DNA from: Chlamydiota bacterium
GTDB lineage: Bacteria > Chlamydiota > Chlamydiia > Chlamydiales > Rhabdochlamydiaceae
Length of the DNA: 7,676 nt
Direction of reading: 5' to 3'
NCBI GenBank assembly: GCA_016866585.1
Contig: VGMB01000068.1
Location: 1-7,676 of the forward strand
Shown: one piece after another, positions 1-5,385 of the stretch
How the letters are laid out: each line of letters begins with the position of its first letter
Numbering within the stretch: position 1 is the first letter of the stretch
Made by a program: the position numbers and the translations under genes
The notes under the pieces: model-generated
The model's database searches: none
What the model saw: the letters and a program-made list of their open reading frames with translations, nothing else
What the model was told of the DNA's origin: nothing

Positions 1-150
1 CTTAAGGATGCAGGATTTTCACATGTTGTGATGTCTGGTAGCGGCTCTGCTTTTTTCTGTTTTGGAGAGGGTAATCTTTCCTTGCTTAATAATTGCTTCC
101 TACAACAAGTAGGATTTGCTAAAAGATTACATACATGCTGGTACGAATAG
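1..150 (+). CDS. ispE: IspE, 4-diphosphocytidyl-2-C-methyl-D-erythritol kinase, C-terminal fragment
   Basis: Only the last 49 residues and the TAG stop are in the window; the gene begins upstream. The fragment opens LKDAGFSHVVMSGSGSAFF, which has the third conserved motif of GHMP kinases (glycine/serine-rich SGSGSA, followed by a hydrophobic strand). The spacing from this motif to the C-terminus and the 'AGF...MSGSGSAFF' wording fit IspE better than homoserine or mevalonate kinase. IspE is a cytosolic enzyme that phosphorylates 4-diphosphocytidyl-methylerythritol with ATP in the non-mevalonate isoprenoid pathway. The next gene, hldD, starts 45 bases downstream on the same strand with no hairpin terminator in the gap, so co-transcription is possible. 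The assignment comes from one motif and a short tail, so another GHMP kinase cannot be excluded. Confidence 0.72.
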   Translation, partial: LKDAGFSHVVMSGSGSAFFCFGEGNLSLLNNCFLQQVGFAKRLHTCWYE

Positions 151-195
151 TTGTAAATTTGGTATCTTAATACTTTTATACTAACGAGAAGTCTT

Positions 196-1200
196 ATGAG
201 TCCAAAAATGTATGATTCCCCACTGATTGTTATCACTGGAGCTGCTGGTTGTATCGGCTCTTGCCTCACGCGTCATCTCAATAATCAAGGTAAATATAAT
301 CTACTTCTTGTGGATGATATAAAAAAAACTGAAAAGTGGAAGAACTTACATAACAAGCGATTCGTTGATTTCATTTCCAAGCATGATTTGAAGAAATGGC
401 TCGAAGGTAGAAAAGATGAGGTTGCCTCCATCGTGCACTTAGGTGCTTGCTCTGATACTATGGAATCCGATGGTGACTATCTTATGCAAAATAACTACAG
501 ATATTCCATAGATCTAGCTGACTTTGCTTTGGACAACAATGTGCGCTTTATTTATGCATCATCAGCTGCAACCTATGGTGATGGCTCCCTTGGGTTTTCT
601 GATAATCATCAGGAAATAGATCAGTTGCAACCTTTAAATGTTTACGGTTTCTCAAAGCACCTTTTCGATTTGTGGATTAAAGGACAAGGTGCACTCGATC
701 AGGTCGTTGGCCTTAAGTATTTCAACGTATTTGGTCCTAATGAAAATCACAAGGGGAAGATGGCTTCTATGGTTTATAAGATGATGCCTGTAATACAAAA
801 AGATGGGTTTATCAATTTATACAAATCATCAGAACCTCAGAAATTTGCTGATGGTGATCAATGTCGAGATTTTATTTATGTAAAAGATGCTGTGCGCATG
901 ACAGCTGACTTTTTAGATAATGACTTTACAGGGATCTATAATATAGGTTCTGGACACACAACTACATGGAATGCTCTTGCTAAGGCATTGTTTAAAGCTT
1001 TAGGAAAGCCAGAAGATATACGCTATATCGATATGCCGGACACGTTAATAAAACAATATCAAAATTATACTTGTGCTGATATGTTCAAATTTAAAGAAGC
1101 CTTTGGATATCTGCAGCATCAGTCTCCTTGCCAATTTAATACGGAAGAATCCGTTGCAGACTATGTGCAAAATTACTTACTAAGAGATCGAAGATGGTAA
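196..1200 (+). CDS. hldD: HldD, ADP-L-glycero-D-manno-heptose 6-epimerase
   Basis: This 334-residue protein is a short-chain dehydrogenase/reductase-type sugar nucleotide epimerase. The NAD(P)-binding GxxGxxG motif is at residues 15-21 (GAAGCIG). The active site shows the serine strand ASSAATYG (121-128) and the YxxxK pair Y150/K154. The stretch YFNVFGPNENHKGKMAS (175-191) is the HldD signature; K186 in it matches the second catalytic lysine of the E. coli enzyme. HldD interconverts ADP-D-glycero- and ADP-L-glycero-D-manno-heptose, the last step before heptose enters the LPS core. The length is slightly above the usual ~310 because of a longer N-terminus and tail. The start at 196 has a modest purine-rich site (GAGAAG, 185-190); the next Met, residue 5, lacks one. 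The gene overlaps the following kinase gene by 7 bases (ATGGTAA), typical of translational coupling. Confidence 0.93.
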   Translation: MSPKMYDSPLIVITGAAGCIGSCLTRHLNNQGKYNLLLVDDIKKTEKWKNLHNKRFVDFISKHDLKKWLEGRKDEVASIVHLGACSDTMESDGDYLMQNNYRYSIDLADFALDNNVRFIYASSAATYGDGSLGFSDNHQEIDQLQPLNVYGFSKHLFDLWIKGQGALDQVVGLKYFNVFGPNENHKGKMASMVYKMMPVIQKDGFINLYKSSEPQKFADGDQCRDFIYVKDAVRMTADFLDNDFTGIYNIGSGHTTTWNALAKALFKALGKPEDIRYIDMPDTLIKQYQNYTCADMFKFKEAFGYLQHQSPCQFNTEESVADYVQNYLLRDRRW

Positions 1201-2555
1201 AATTAATAGGAATGCTAAGCCGATTTAATCCTGTGAAAGTTCTTGTTGTCGGCGATTTTATGTTGGATACATATACTACTGGCAAAATCAAAAGAATATC
1301 GCCAGAGGCTCCTGTTTCTGTACTACATGTTCAGAAAGAAGAAAGCCTTCCAGGGGGAGCAGGTAACGTCGCATTAAATGTGGCATCACTCGGTGCAAAA
1401 GTATTTGCTGTAGGTAGGGTCGGTTTCGACAATGCCGGTGATGACTTAAGAGAAGCTCTAATGAAGGAAGGCGTGGATGTTGAGGGCCTAGTGTACCAAA
1501 AAGGTTTTAAAACACCGGTTAAAAATAGACTCATCGCTGATTCACAACAGGTCTTGCGTGTTGATTTTGAAAACATCTCTCCACTCACTGATGAGCTCGA
1601 AGAATTGATGAAGTTGCGTATCGAAGAAGTTATGGACAAGGTGCAGACGGTGGCTATCTCTGACTATGGTAAAGGACTTCTTTCTCGTACTCTTCTTTCA
1701 TTCACTATCGAACTTGCCCGGAAAAAAGGACTGCCGATAATTGTTGATCCAAAAGGTGATGATTTCAGTAAATACCTTGGAGCCACTATCATAAAGCCCA
1801 ACTTATCTGAGGCCCTTGCAGCGGCCAAGCTTGAACCCAATGCCTCCTTAGATCAGGTTGCCAGTTCGCTGCTGGAAAAAAGTCAGTCTGAGATGATCCT
1901 TATCACTCGTTCCGAGGCTGGGATGTCTCTGTTTCAAAACTCAGGGTATAGCATAGACTTTCCTGTACGTTCAAAAGAAGTTAAAGATGTGACAGGTGCA
2001 GGCGATACCGTTCTCGCTATGATCAGTGTAGCTGTTGCCAATATGCTCGACGTAAAGTATGCAGCTCAGCTTGCTAATATAGCTGCAGGTCTTGCTATTG
2101 AAAAGTTGGGATGTGCAAGGATCAATTTGTCAGAAATGTCAGAGCGTCTTTTAGAGTACGATATTGATAATAAAATTTTCGATGAAGAGCATTTGTTTGC
2201 ACTACAGCAAGCTTTAAGAGGTAAACGCTTTGTTGTTCTCGGGTTAGACAGCCAAAAGGGTATGTCCACCGCCATCTTTAAGAGCATAAGAAAGCTTGCT
2301 TCAAGAGACAAAGAGATGAAGCTTATTATTTATGTTATGGACAGCTCTCCTGATGAGGAGTTCGTATCTCTGCTATCGTCTCTGGCTGAGGTTGATTTCA
2401 TTGTTCTTAAATGTGAAAGTTTACGAAACTTGTGCGAAATTATCCATCCACATCAGGTGTTTATCATGGAAAATGGTGACAAGTTAGAGCTTCTAGATCA
2501 TGCCAAAGCGCTGCTCTCAAGGGTGAAAGACAGCGCCAAGGCAATGCGCTGTTAG
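1194..2555 (+). CDS. hldE: HldE-like D-glycero-D-manno-heptose-7-phosphate kinase with a degenerate C-terminal adenylyltransferase domain
   Basis: The protein has 453 residues and the two-domain layout of HldE (about 475 residues). Residues 14-318 form a PfkB/ribokinase-type kinase: VVGDFMLDTY (18-27), the sugar-binding PGGAGNVA (53-60), RVDFENI (122-128), and the anion hole/catalytic GAGD at 268-271 with D271 as base. This half should phosphorylate heptose-7-phosphate at O-1. Residues 335-441 align by eye to the HldE nucleotidyltransferase fold, for example LLSSLAEVDFIVL against the E. coli stretch around LGALEAVDWVV. The position of the HxGH motif, however, reads K355-G-M-S358, so both catalytic histidines are gone, and the later NPLxxR and VKGGDY-type motifs are not visible. 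The kinase is therefore probably active and the adenylyltransferase probably not. The start at 1194 is supported by AAGAGA at 1182-1187; M7 at 1212 has its AGG too close to be used. The gene overlaps hldD and converges on htpX. Confidence 0.88.
   Translation: MVKLIGMLSRFNPVKVLVVGDFMLDTYTTGKIKRISPEAPVSVLHVQKEESLPGGAGNVALNVASLGAKVFAVGRVGFDNAGDDLREALMKEGVDVEGLVYQKGFKTPVKNRLIADSQQVLRVDFENISPLTDELEELMKLRIEEVMDKVQTVAISDYGKGLLSRTLLSFTIELARKKGLPIIVDPKGDDFSKYLGATIIKPNLSEALAAAKLEPNASLDQVASSLLEKSQSEMILITRSEAGMSLFQNSGYSIDFPVRSKEVKDVTGAGDTVLAMISVAVANMLDVKYAAQLANIAAGLAIEKLGCARINLSEMSERLLEYDIDNKIFDEEHLFALQQALRGKRFVVLGLDSQKGMSTAIFKSIRKLASRDKEMKLIIYVMDSSPDEEFVSLLSSLAEVDFIVLKCESLRNLCEIIHPHQVFIMENGDKLELLDHAKALLSRVKDSAKAMRC
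2530..2552. terminator. GC-rich stem-loop in the last codons of hldE, possible shared terminator
   Basis: ACAGCGC (2530-2536) and its exact complement GCGCTGT (2546-2552) enclose a 9-base loop, ending one base before the hldE stop codon. A wobble pair at 2529/2553 could add an eighth pair. It lies 5 bases beyond the htpX stop on the minus strand, where the following sequence is CTTTCACCCTT. Neither side has a strong T tract, so it may instead stabilise the 3' ends or slow polymerase. It is the only good hairpin at this tail-to-tail junction. Confidence 0.4.
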
Positions 2556-2557
2556 GA

Positions 2558-3469
2558 CTATATCCCTTGCTTTAGGCGGGCAATCCTATCCTCAAGTGGC
2601 GGGTGTGAGGCAAATAACGCCATCCATCCGCTCTTTTTCACTGATGATATTTTCATCGATTCAAAGGAAGGTTTATCCACTCTTGGGTCTCTCATGCCTT
2701 GCATGCTACGAAGAGATTCAAGCGCTGCAATCATCTTCTCTCTTCCAGCTAGAGTGGCTCCTCCCTTGTCTGCTCTAAATTCTCTAAACCTAGAAAAGGA
2801 AGCAACAACGATGGATCCAAGGATCATAAATACAACTTCAAAAAGAAAGACGAGGATCGCATATCCTGCATAAGAGCCACTTGATGAGTTGTCTTTTTTA
2901 TTACCAAGGCCTGATACTACATAAGCAAGAGCACGTGCCATAAACATGACAAAAGCATTGACCACTCCTTGTATCAGCGTCATTGTCACCATGTCACCAT
3001 TTTCTATGTGAGAAATCTCGTGGGCAATCACTCCTTCTAGCTCTTTTTGAGACATCCGATGGAGTAGACCTGTCGATACAGCCACCAGTGATCTCTTTTT
3101 TGTTGGACCTGTTGCAAATGCATTGGGTTCCGGTGACTGGAATATACCCACCTCAGGCATATGAACTAAGTTGGCAGCTCTTGCCATGTCATATACTGTA
3201 TCAACAAGGTTTTTTAAATTAGAATCCTTGGTTGTAGGGCTAATGATTTGTACTCCCATCATCATTTTCGCCATCATTCTAGACATACTAAGTGAGATCA
3301 AAGCTCCCCCCATACCCCAGACTAGGCAGAATATCATAAGGGAAGGGTAGTTGATTCCATAAGCATTTAAATACGGACGTATATTGAAAATGCTCAGTAT
3401 GATGGACAGTGTTAGGACTACAAGAAAGTTAACAGCTAAAAATAAAAAAATTCTTTTTGCGATTGCCAT
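2558..3469 (-). CDS. htpX: HtpX, membrane-bound zinc metalloprotease (peptidase family M48)
   Basis: HtpX is an integral membrane protease that degrades misfolded membrane proteins, working beside FtsH in membrane quality control. From the chosen ATG the protein has 303 residues, near the family norm of about 290. The zinc motif is HEISH at 150-154 (H150, E151, H154), with the third ligand E230 in SRFREFRADKGGA. The family tail SHPPLEDRI is at 288-296. Hydrophobic segments lie at about 7-29 and 42-62 before the catalytic domain, and at about 161-183 and 203-225 between HExxH and E230, the normal HtpX topology. The frame is open to a GTG at 3493, but AAAGGAG (3476-3482) sits 6 bases before the ATG at 3469 and the predicted promoter would start transcription almost on the GTG, so 3469 is preferred. 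The stop faces that of hldE across two bases. Confidence 0.94.
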   Translation of the reverse strand: MAIAKRIFLFLAVNFLVVLTLSIILSIFNIRPYLNAYGINYPSLMIFCLVWGMGGALISLSMSRMMAKMMMGVQIISPTTKDSNLKNLVDTVYDMARAANLVHMPEVGIFQSPEPNAFATGPTKKRSLVAVSTGLLHRMSQKELEGVIAHEISHIENGDMVTMTLIQGVVNAFVMFMARALAYVVSGLGNKKDNSSSGSYAGYAILVFLFEVVFMILGSIVVASFSRFREFRADKGGATLAGREKMIAALESLRSMQGMRDPRVDKPSFESMKISSVKKSGWMALFASHPPLEDRIARLKQGI

Positions 3470-3475
3470 GCTCGG

Positions 3476-3482
3476 CTCCTTT
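3476..3482 (-). promoter_or_regulatory. Strong ribosome binding site that sets the htpX start
   Basis: On the minus strand AAAGGAG is followed by 6 bases and then ATG (3469-3467). This near-perfect Shine-Dalgarno sequence lies inside the frame that would be translated from the upstream GTG at 3493, which has no comparable site. It is the reason the annotated HtpX begins MAIAKRIFLF. Confidence 0.8.
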
Positions 3483-3500
3483 ACGTTTGTCACTTAAGAG

Positions 3501-3527
3501 GGTATATACTATACAGGATCCTGTCAA
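3501..3527 (-). promoter_or_regulatory. Probable htpX promoter (sigma-70 type)
   Basis: Reading the minus strand, a perfect -35 TTGACA (3527-3522) is followed after 15 bases by TATACC (3506-3501) as the -10. Alternatives are TATATA with a 13-base spacer and TACCCT with a 17-base spacer; the -10 choice is therefore uncertain while the -35 is clear. Transcription would begin near 3494, giving a leader of about 25 bases before the ATG at 3469. Confidence 0.45.
3513..3524. promoter_or_regulatory. Perfect 12-base palindrome overlapping the htpX -35, candidate operator
   Basis: ACAGGATCCTGT is a perfect palindrome that covers half of the htpX -35 hexamer and the adjoining spacer. A second dyad, GTATA (3502-3506) with TATAC (3510-3514), overlaps the proposed -10 and runs into it. 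A dimeric regulator bound here would block polymerase. No regulator is encoded in the window, so this is a position-based inference. Confidence 0.35.
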
Positions 3528-3529
3528 GA

Positions 3530-3563
3530 TCTGATATATATAGAAAAAATGTATTTTTTTTTT
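3530..3563 (-). promoter_or_regulatory. A/T-rich tract upstream of the htpX promoter, possible UP element
   Basis: Immediately upstream of the htpX -35 on the minus strand are a run of ten A (3563-3554), then a T-rich block and an alternating TA stretch. Such tracts placed at about -40 to -70 can bind the alpha subunit C-terminal domain of RNA polymerase or curve the DNA. The ten-base homopolymer could also vary in length. Confidence 0.3.
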
Positions 3564-3615
3564 GAGTTTTTGTTGCGTATTAATACCTGTTTCTGTCATT
3601 TATCTTCTCGAACTT

Positions 3616-3677
3616 TTGACATATGATGCAAATGATATGCATGTGTTATTACGTTACATGTTTTTGCTTTCTATAAA
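3616..3677 (+). promoter_or_regulatory. Candidate promoter elements for the 87-residue protein operon
   Basis: A perfect -35-like TTGACA lies at 3616-3621, but the 16-18 base spacing leads only to GCATGT-like sequence, a poor -10. A good -10-like TATAAA lies at 3672-3677 with only a weak TTACGT 17 bases before it. Either may drive the plus-strand cluster; the first would put the hairpin at 3662-3686 in the leader, the second would start transcription at its end. I cannot choose between them from sequence alone. Confidence 0.25.
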
Positions 3678-3686
3678 AAAGCAAAA
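3662..3686 (+). promoter_or_regulatory. AT-rich stem-loop just upstream of the small gene
   Basis: TTTTGCTTT (3662-3670) pairs perfectly with AAAGCAAAA (3678-3686) across a 7-base loop. It ends 18 bases before the ATG at 3705, upstream of the ribosome binding site AGGTG (3693-3697). No T tract follows on either strand, so it is not a standard terminator. It could stabilise the 5' leader, or be a binding site overlapping a -10 element, since TATAAA lies in its loop and arm. Confidence 0.35.
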
Positions 3687-3704
3687 CCAAATAGGTGTTT
3701 TTAT

Positions 3705-3968
3705 ATGAAGTGTCACAGTGGTGATAAGGACAAAAAAGTAATTTTGGATGATACTGATTTTGCAAAAAATACAGATCTTTCCAAACTGTCGCAATTCTTA
3801 AATGAAAATTGTGAATGCTATGTTCTAATTACTTGTAGCAAGCCGTCAGCCGAGGGCAAAATGCAGGTAGAAATGACATATGAAGGAGATGCTACTTTGG
3901 CGTCTTATCTTATTGAAAGTGCTCATAGTCTTATGGACGAAAACGAGGCTTTGCAATCTTATTCCTAA
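3705..3968 (+). CDS. Small acidic protein of unknown function, 87 residues
   Basis: I do not recognise this protein. It is clearly acidic, with about twice as many Asp/Glu as Lys and no Arg, has no signal peptide or membrane segment, and so should be cytosolic. It has four cysteines (C3, C36, C38, C44); the C36-x-C38-x5-C44 cluster sits where a first strand would begin. The central pattern looks like strand (YVLITCSKP, 39-47), turn (SAEGK), strand (MQVEMTYEGD, 53-62), then helix (ATLASYLIESAHSLMDE, 63-79), a compact alpha/beta core after a charged N-terminus. AGGTG lies 7 bases before the ATG, which supports the start. It is the first gene of a likely operon, 21 bases before an M20 peptidase gene. 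The normal codon use, ribosome site and tight spacing make it likely real. Confidence 0.7.
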   Translation: MKCHSGDKDKKVILDDTDFAKNTDLSKLSQFLNENCECYVLITCSKPSAEGKMQVEMTYEGDATLASYLIESAHSLMDENEALQSYS

Positions 3969-3989
3969 ACGATAAAACTTTGAGAATAT

Positions 3990-5360
3990 ATGGACCTTAG
4001 TGTCGCTTCTTTACAACATTGGTATCGAAAGCATGAAAAAGAAATCGTAGACGATTTCTTTACTTTTCTTCGTTTTAAGGGGATAAGTACCGATCCGGAT
4101 TTCAAAAATGAATGCCTTAACACTGCGTTTTTTTTGAGGGATTATTTAACTAAGATAGGTATGAATGTCACACTATGGGAAAATCCCGGTATGCCTGTTG
4201 TTTTTGCAGAGCATACGGTTGGCAACCATCGCCCGACTGTTTTAATATATCAACACTATGATGTACAGCCTGTAGATCCAGTTAATCTGTGGTTTACAGA
4301 TCCTTTTGAACCTAAACTTGTCGACGGTAAAGTGTATGCTCGCGGTGCCTCTGACAACAAAGGTCAATGTTTTGCAACCATTGCGGCTTTAAAAGCCGCA
4401 ATGCAAATAGCTAAAGACTTAGATGTCAATATAAAGCTATTTATCGAAGGGGAAGAAGAGTCTGGCGGTGCCGGCACAGAAGTCACCCTCGAACAAAAAA
4501 AAGAGCTTTTATTAGCAGATCATGTTCTTGTTGTAGACTTTGACATGCCAAAAAGAAATGTTCCAGGTATTACTTTAGGAATGCGTGGTATAGCTACATT
4601 CGATATCGAATGCCAAAACTCAAAACAAGATCTTCACTCTGGAGTTCATGGGGGGATCGCATTGAACCCTATTAGAGCTCTTTCTGAGGTAATTGCAAAA
4701 ATGTGGGATGACAATGGCACTATTGCAATTGATGGATTTTATGACGAGGTAAAACCCATCCCCAAAGAAGTTCTTCAAAATATAAATCTAGATTTTGATG
4801 TTCAGGCATATAAACATGATTTTGGTGTAAAGGCCTTCTGTAATGAAAATGATAAGACGATCAAAGAATCCAATTGGCTTAGACCTTCCTTAGAAATCAA
4901 CGGTATTTGGGGTGGTTACACCGGTAGTGGGTTCAAGACTGTGATCCCAGCTAAAGCTTATGCTAAGTTGTCTTGCCGTCTTGTACCAGATCAAGATCCT
5001 GAAAAAATCCACCAAAAAATAAAAGATTTTCTACAAAAAAATATAGCTCAAGGAATCCATGTTGAGCTGAGGCCACATCACTCTGCTAAAGCCTTCCGAA
5101 CAGATCATAACGCTCAGATCGTAAAGATCGTTGAGGCAAGTCAAAGAGATGTGTTTGGTAGAGACCCAGAGTATACTCTTTGCGGAGCCTCTGTCCCTAT
5201 AGTTGCCAAGCTTGCGGAAATATCTGGAGGAGAGGTTGCTATGTTTGGCACATCGCTATCCACTGATGACTTCCATGCCCCCAATGAACATTTTGAGCTA
5301 GAGAGACTGAAACAAGGATTTTTGACGATGGGACGTATTCTTGCCCATTTGGCAGAATAA
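3990..5360 (+). CDS. M20 family metallopeptidase (ArgE/DapE/CNDP-type dipeptidase)
   Basis: The 456-residue protein is a two-zinc exopeptidase of the carnosine dipeptidase-like branch of family M20, with a lid/dimerisation domain inserted at about 195-320. Visible catalytic residues are H89 and D91 (QHYDVQP), bridging D122 (RGASDNKGQ), general base E156 and ligand E157 (EGEEESGG), ligand D183 (VVDFDMP), lid-domain H216 (DLHSGVHGG) and the last ligand H429 (DDFHAPNEHF). The set is complete, so it should be active. Members cleave dipeptides or deacylate amino acids; the substrate cannot be read from sequence, although general dipeptide scavenging would suit a host-dependent bacterium. There is no signal peptide, so it is probably cytosolic. 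The start at 3990 has only a weak site (TGAGAA, 3981-3986), which with the 21-base gap suggests coupling to the preceding gene. Two perfect hairpins lie within the gene. Confidence 0.9.
   Translation: MDLSVASLQHWYRKHEKEIVDDFFTFLRFKGISTDPDFKNECLNTAFFLRDYLTKIGMNVTLWENPGMPVVFAEHTVGNHRPTVLIYQHYDVQPVDPVNLWFTDPFEPKLVDGKVYARGASDNKGQCFATIAALKAAMQIAKDLDVNIKLFIEGEEESGGAGTEVTLEQKKELLLADHVLVVDFDMPKRNVPGITLGMRGIATFDIECQNSKQDLHSGVHGGIALNPIRALSEVIAKMWDDNGTIAIDGFYDEVKPIPKEVLQNINLDFDVQAYKHDFGVKAFCNENDKTIKESNWLRPSLEINGIWGGYTGSGFKTVIPAKAYAKLSCRLVPDQDPEKIHQKIKDFLQKNIAQGIHVELRPHHSAKAFRTDHNAQIVKIVEASQRDVFGRDPEYTLCGASVPIVAKLAEISGGEVAMFGTSLSTDDFHAPNEHFELERLKQGFLTMGRILAHLAE
4038..4061 (+). repeat. Perfect 10-bp inverted repeat near the 5' end of the M20 peptidase gene
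   Basis: AAAGAAATCG (4038-4047) and CGATTTCTTT (4052-4061) are exact complements around a TAGA loop, beginning 48 bases into the gene. A T-rich stretch (ACTTTTCTTCGTTTT) follows on the plus strand, so the whole resembles a weak intrinsic terminator inside coding sequence. It encodes part of KEIVDDFF. Confidence 0.5.
4379..4403. repeat. Perfect 12-bp inverted repeat inside the M20 peptidase gene
   Basis: CATTGCGGCTTT (4379-4390) and AAAGCCGCAATG (4392-4403) are exact complements around a single central A. In RNA this folds to about a 10-bp stem with a 5-base loop. It encodes the helix residues IAALKAAM just after the D122 metal-site loop. No T tract follows, so it is not a standard terminator. 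Confidence 0.6.
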
Positions 5361-5385
5361 AATATTGGCAATATCGAGGTGATGG

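Noticed and set aside
177..182. TATACT, a good -10 hexamer upstream of hldD
   Set aside because: No -35 at 16-18 bases (TTGTAA is 20 bases away), and the transcript would begin inside the ribosome binding site; it is probably AT-rich chance in a short operon gap.
1331..1639. Open frame on the minus strand, 102 residues, inside the heptose kinase gene
   Set aside because: Serine/threonine/proline-rich composition typical of an antisense frame; the plus-strand kinase has all family motifs.
2983..3222. Open frame on the plus strand across htpX
   Set aside because: No ribosome site or recognisable domain; it mirrors the HExxH region of a clear htpX gene.
3554..3563. Ten-T homopolymer as a phase-variation tract
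   Set aside because: It is intergenic, in AT-rich DNA and well upstream of the promoter core; an A/T-tract role at the htpX promoter is simpler, and one sequence cannot show length variation.
5141..5371. Open frame on the minus strand over the end of the M20 peptidase gene
   Set aside because: It overlaps the conserved final His-ligand region of the peptidase and shows no protein-like features of its own.
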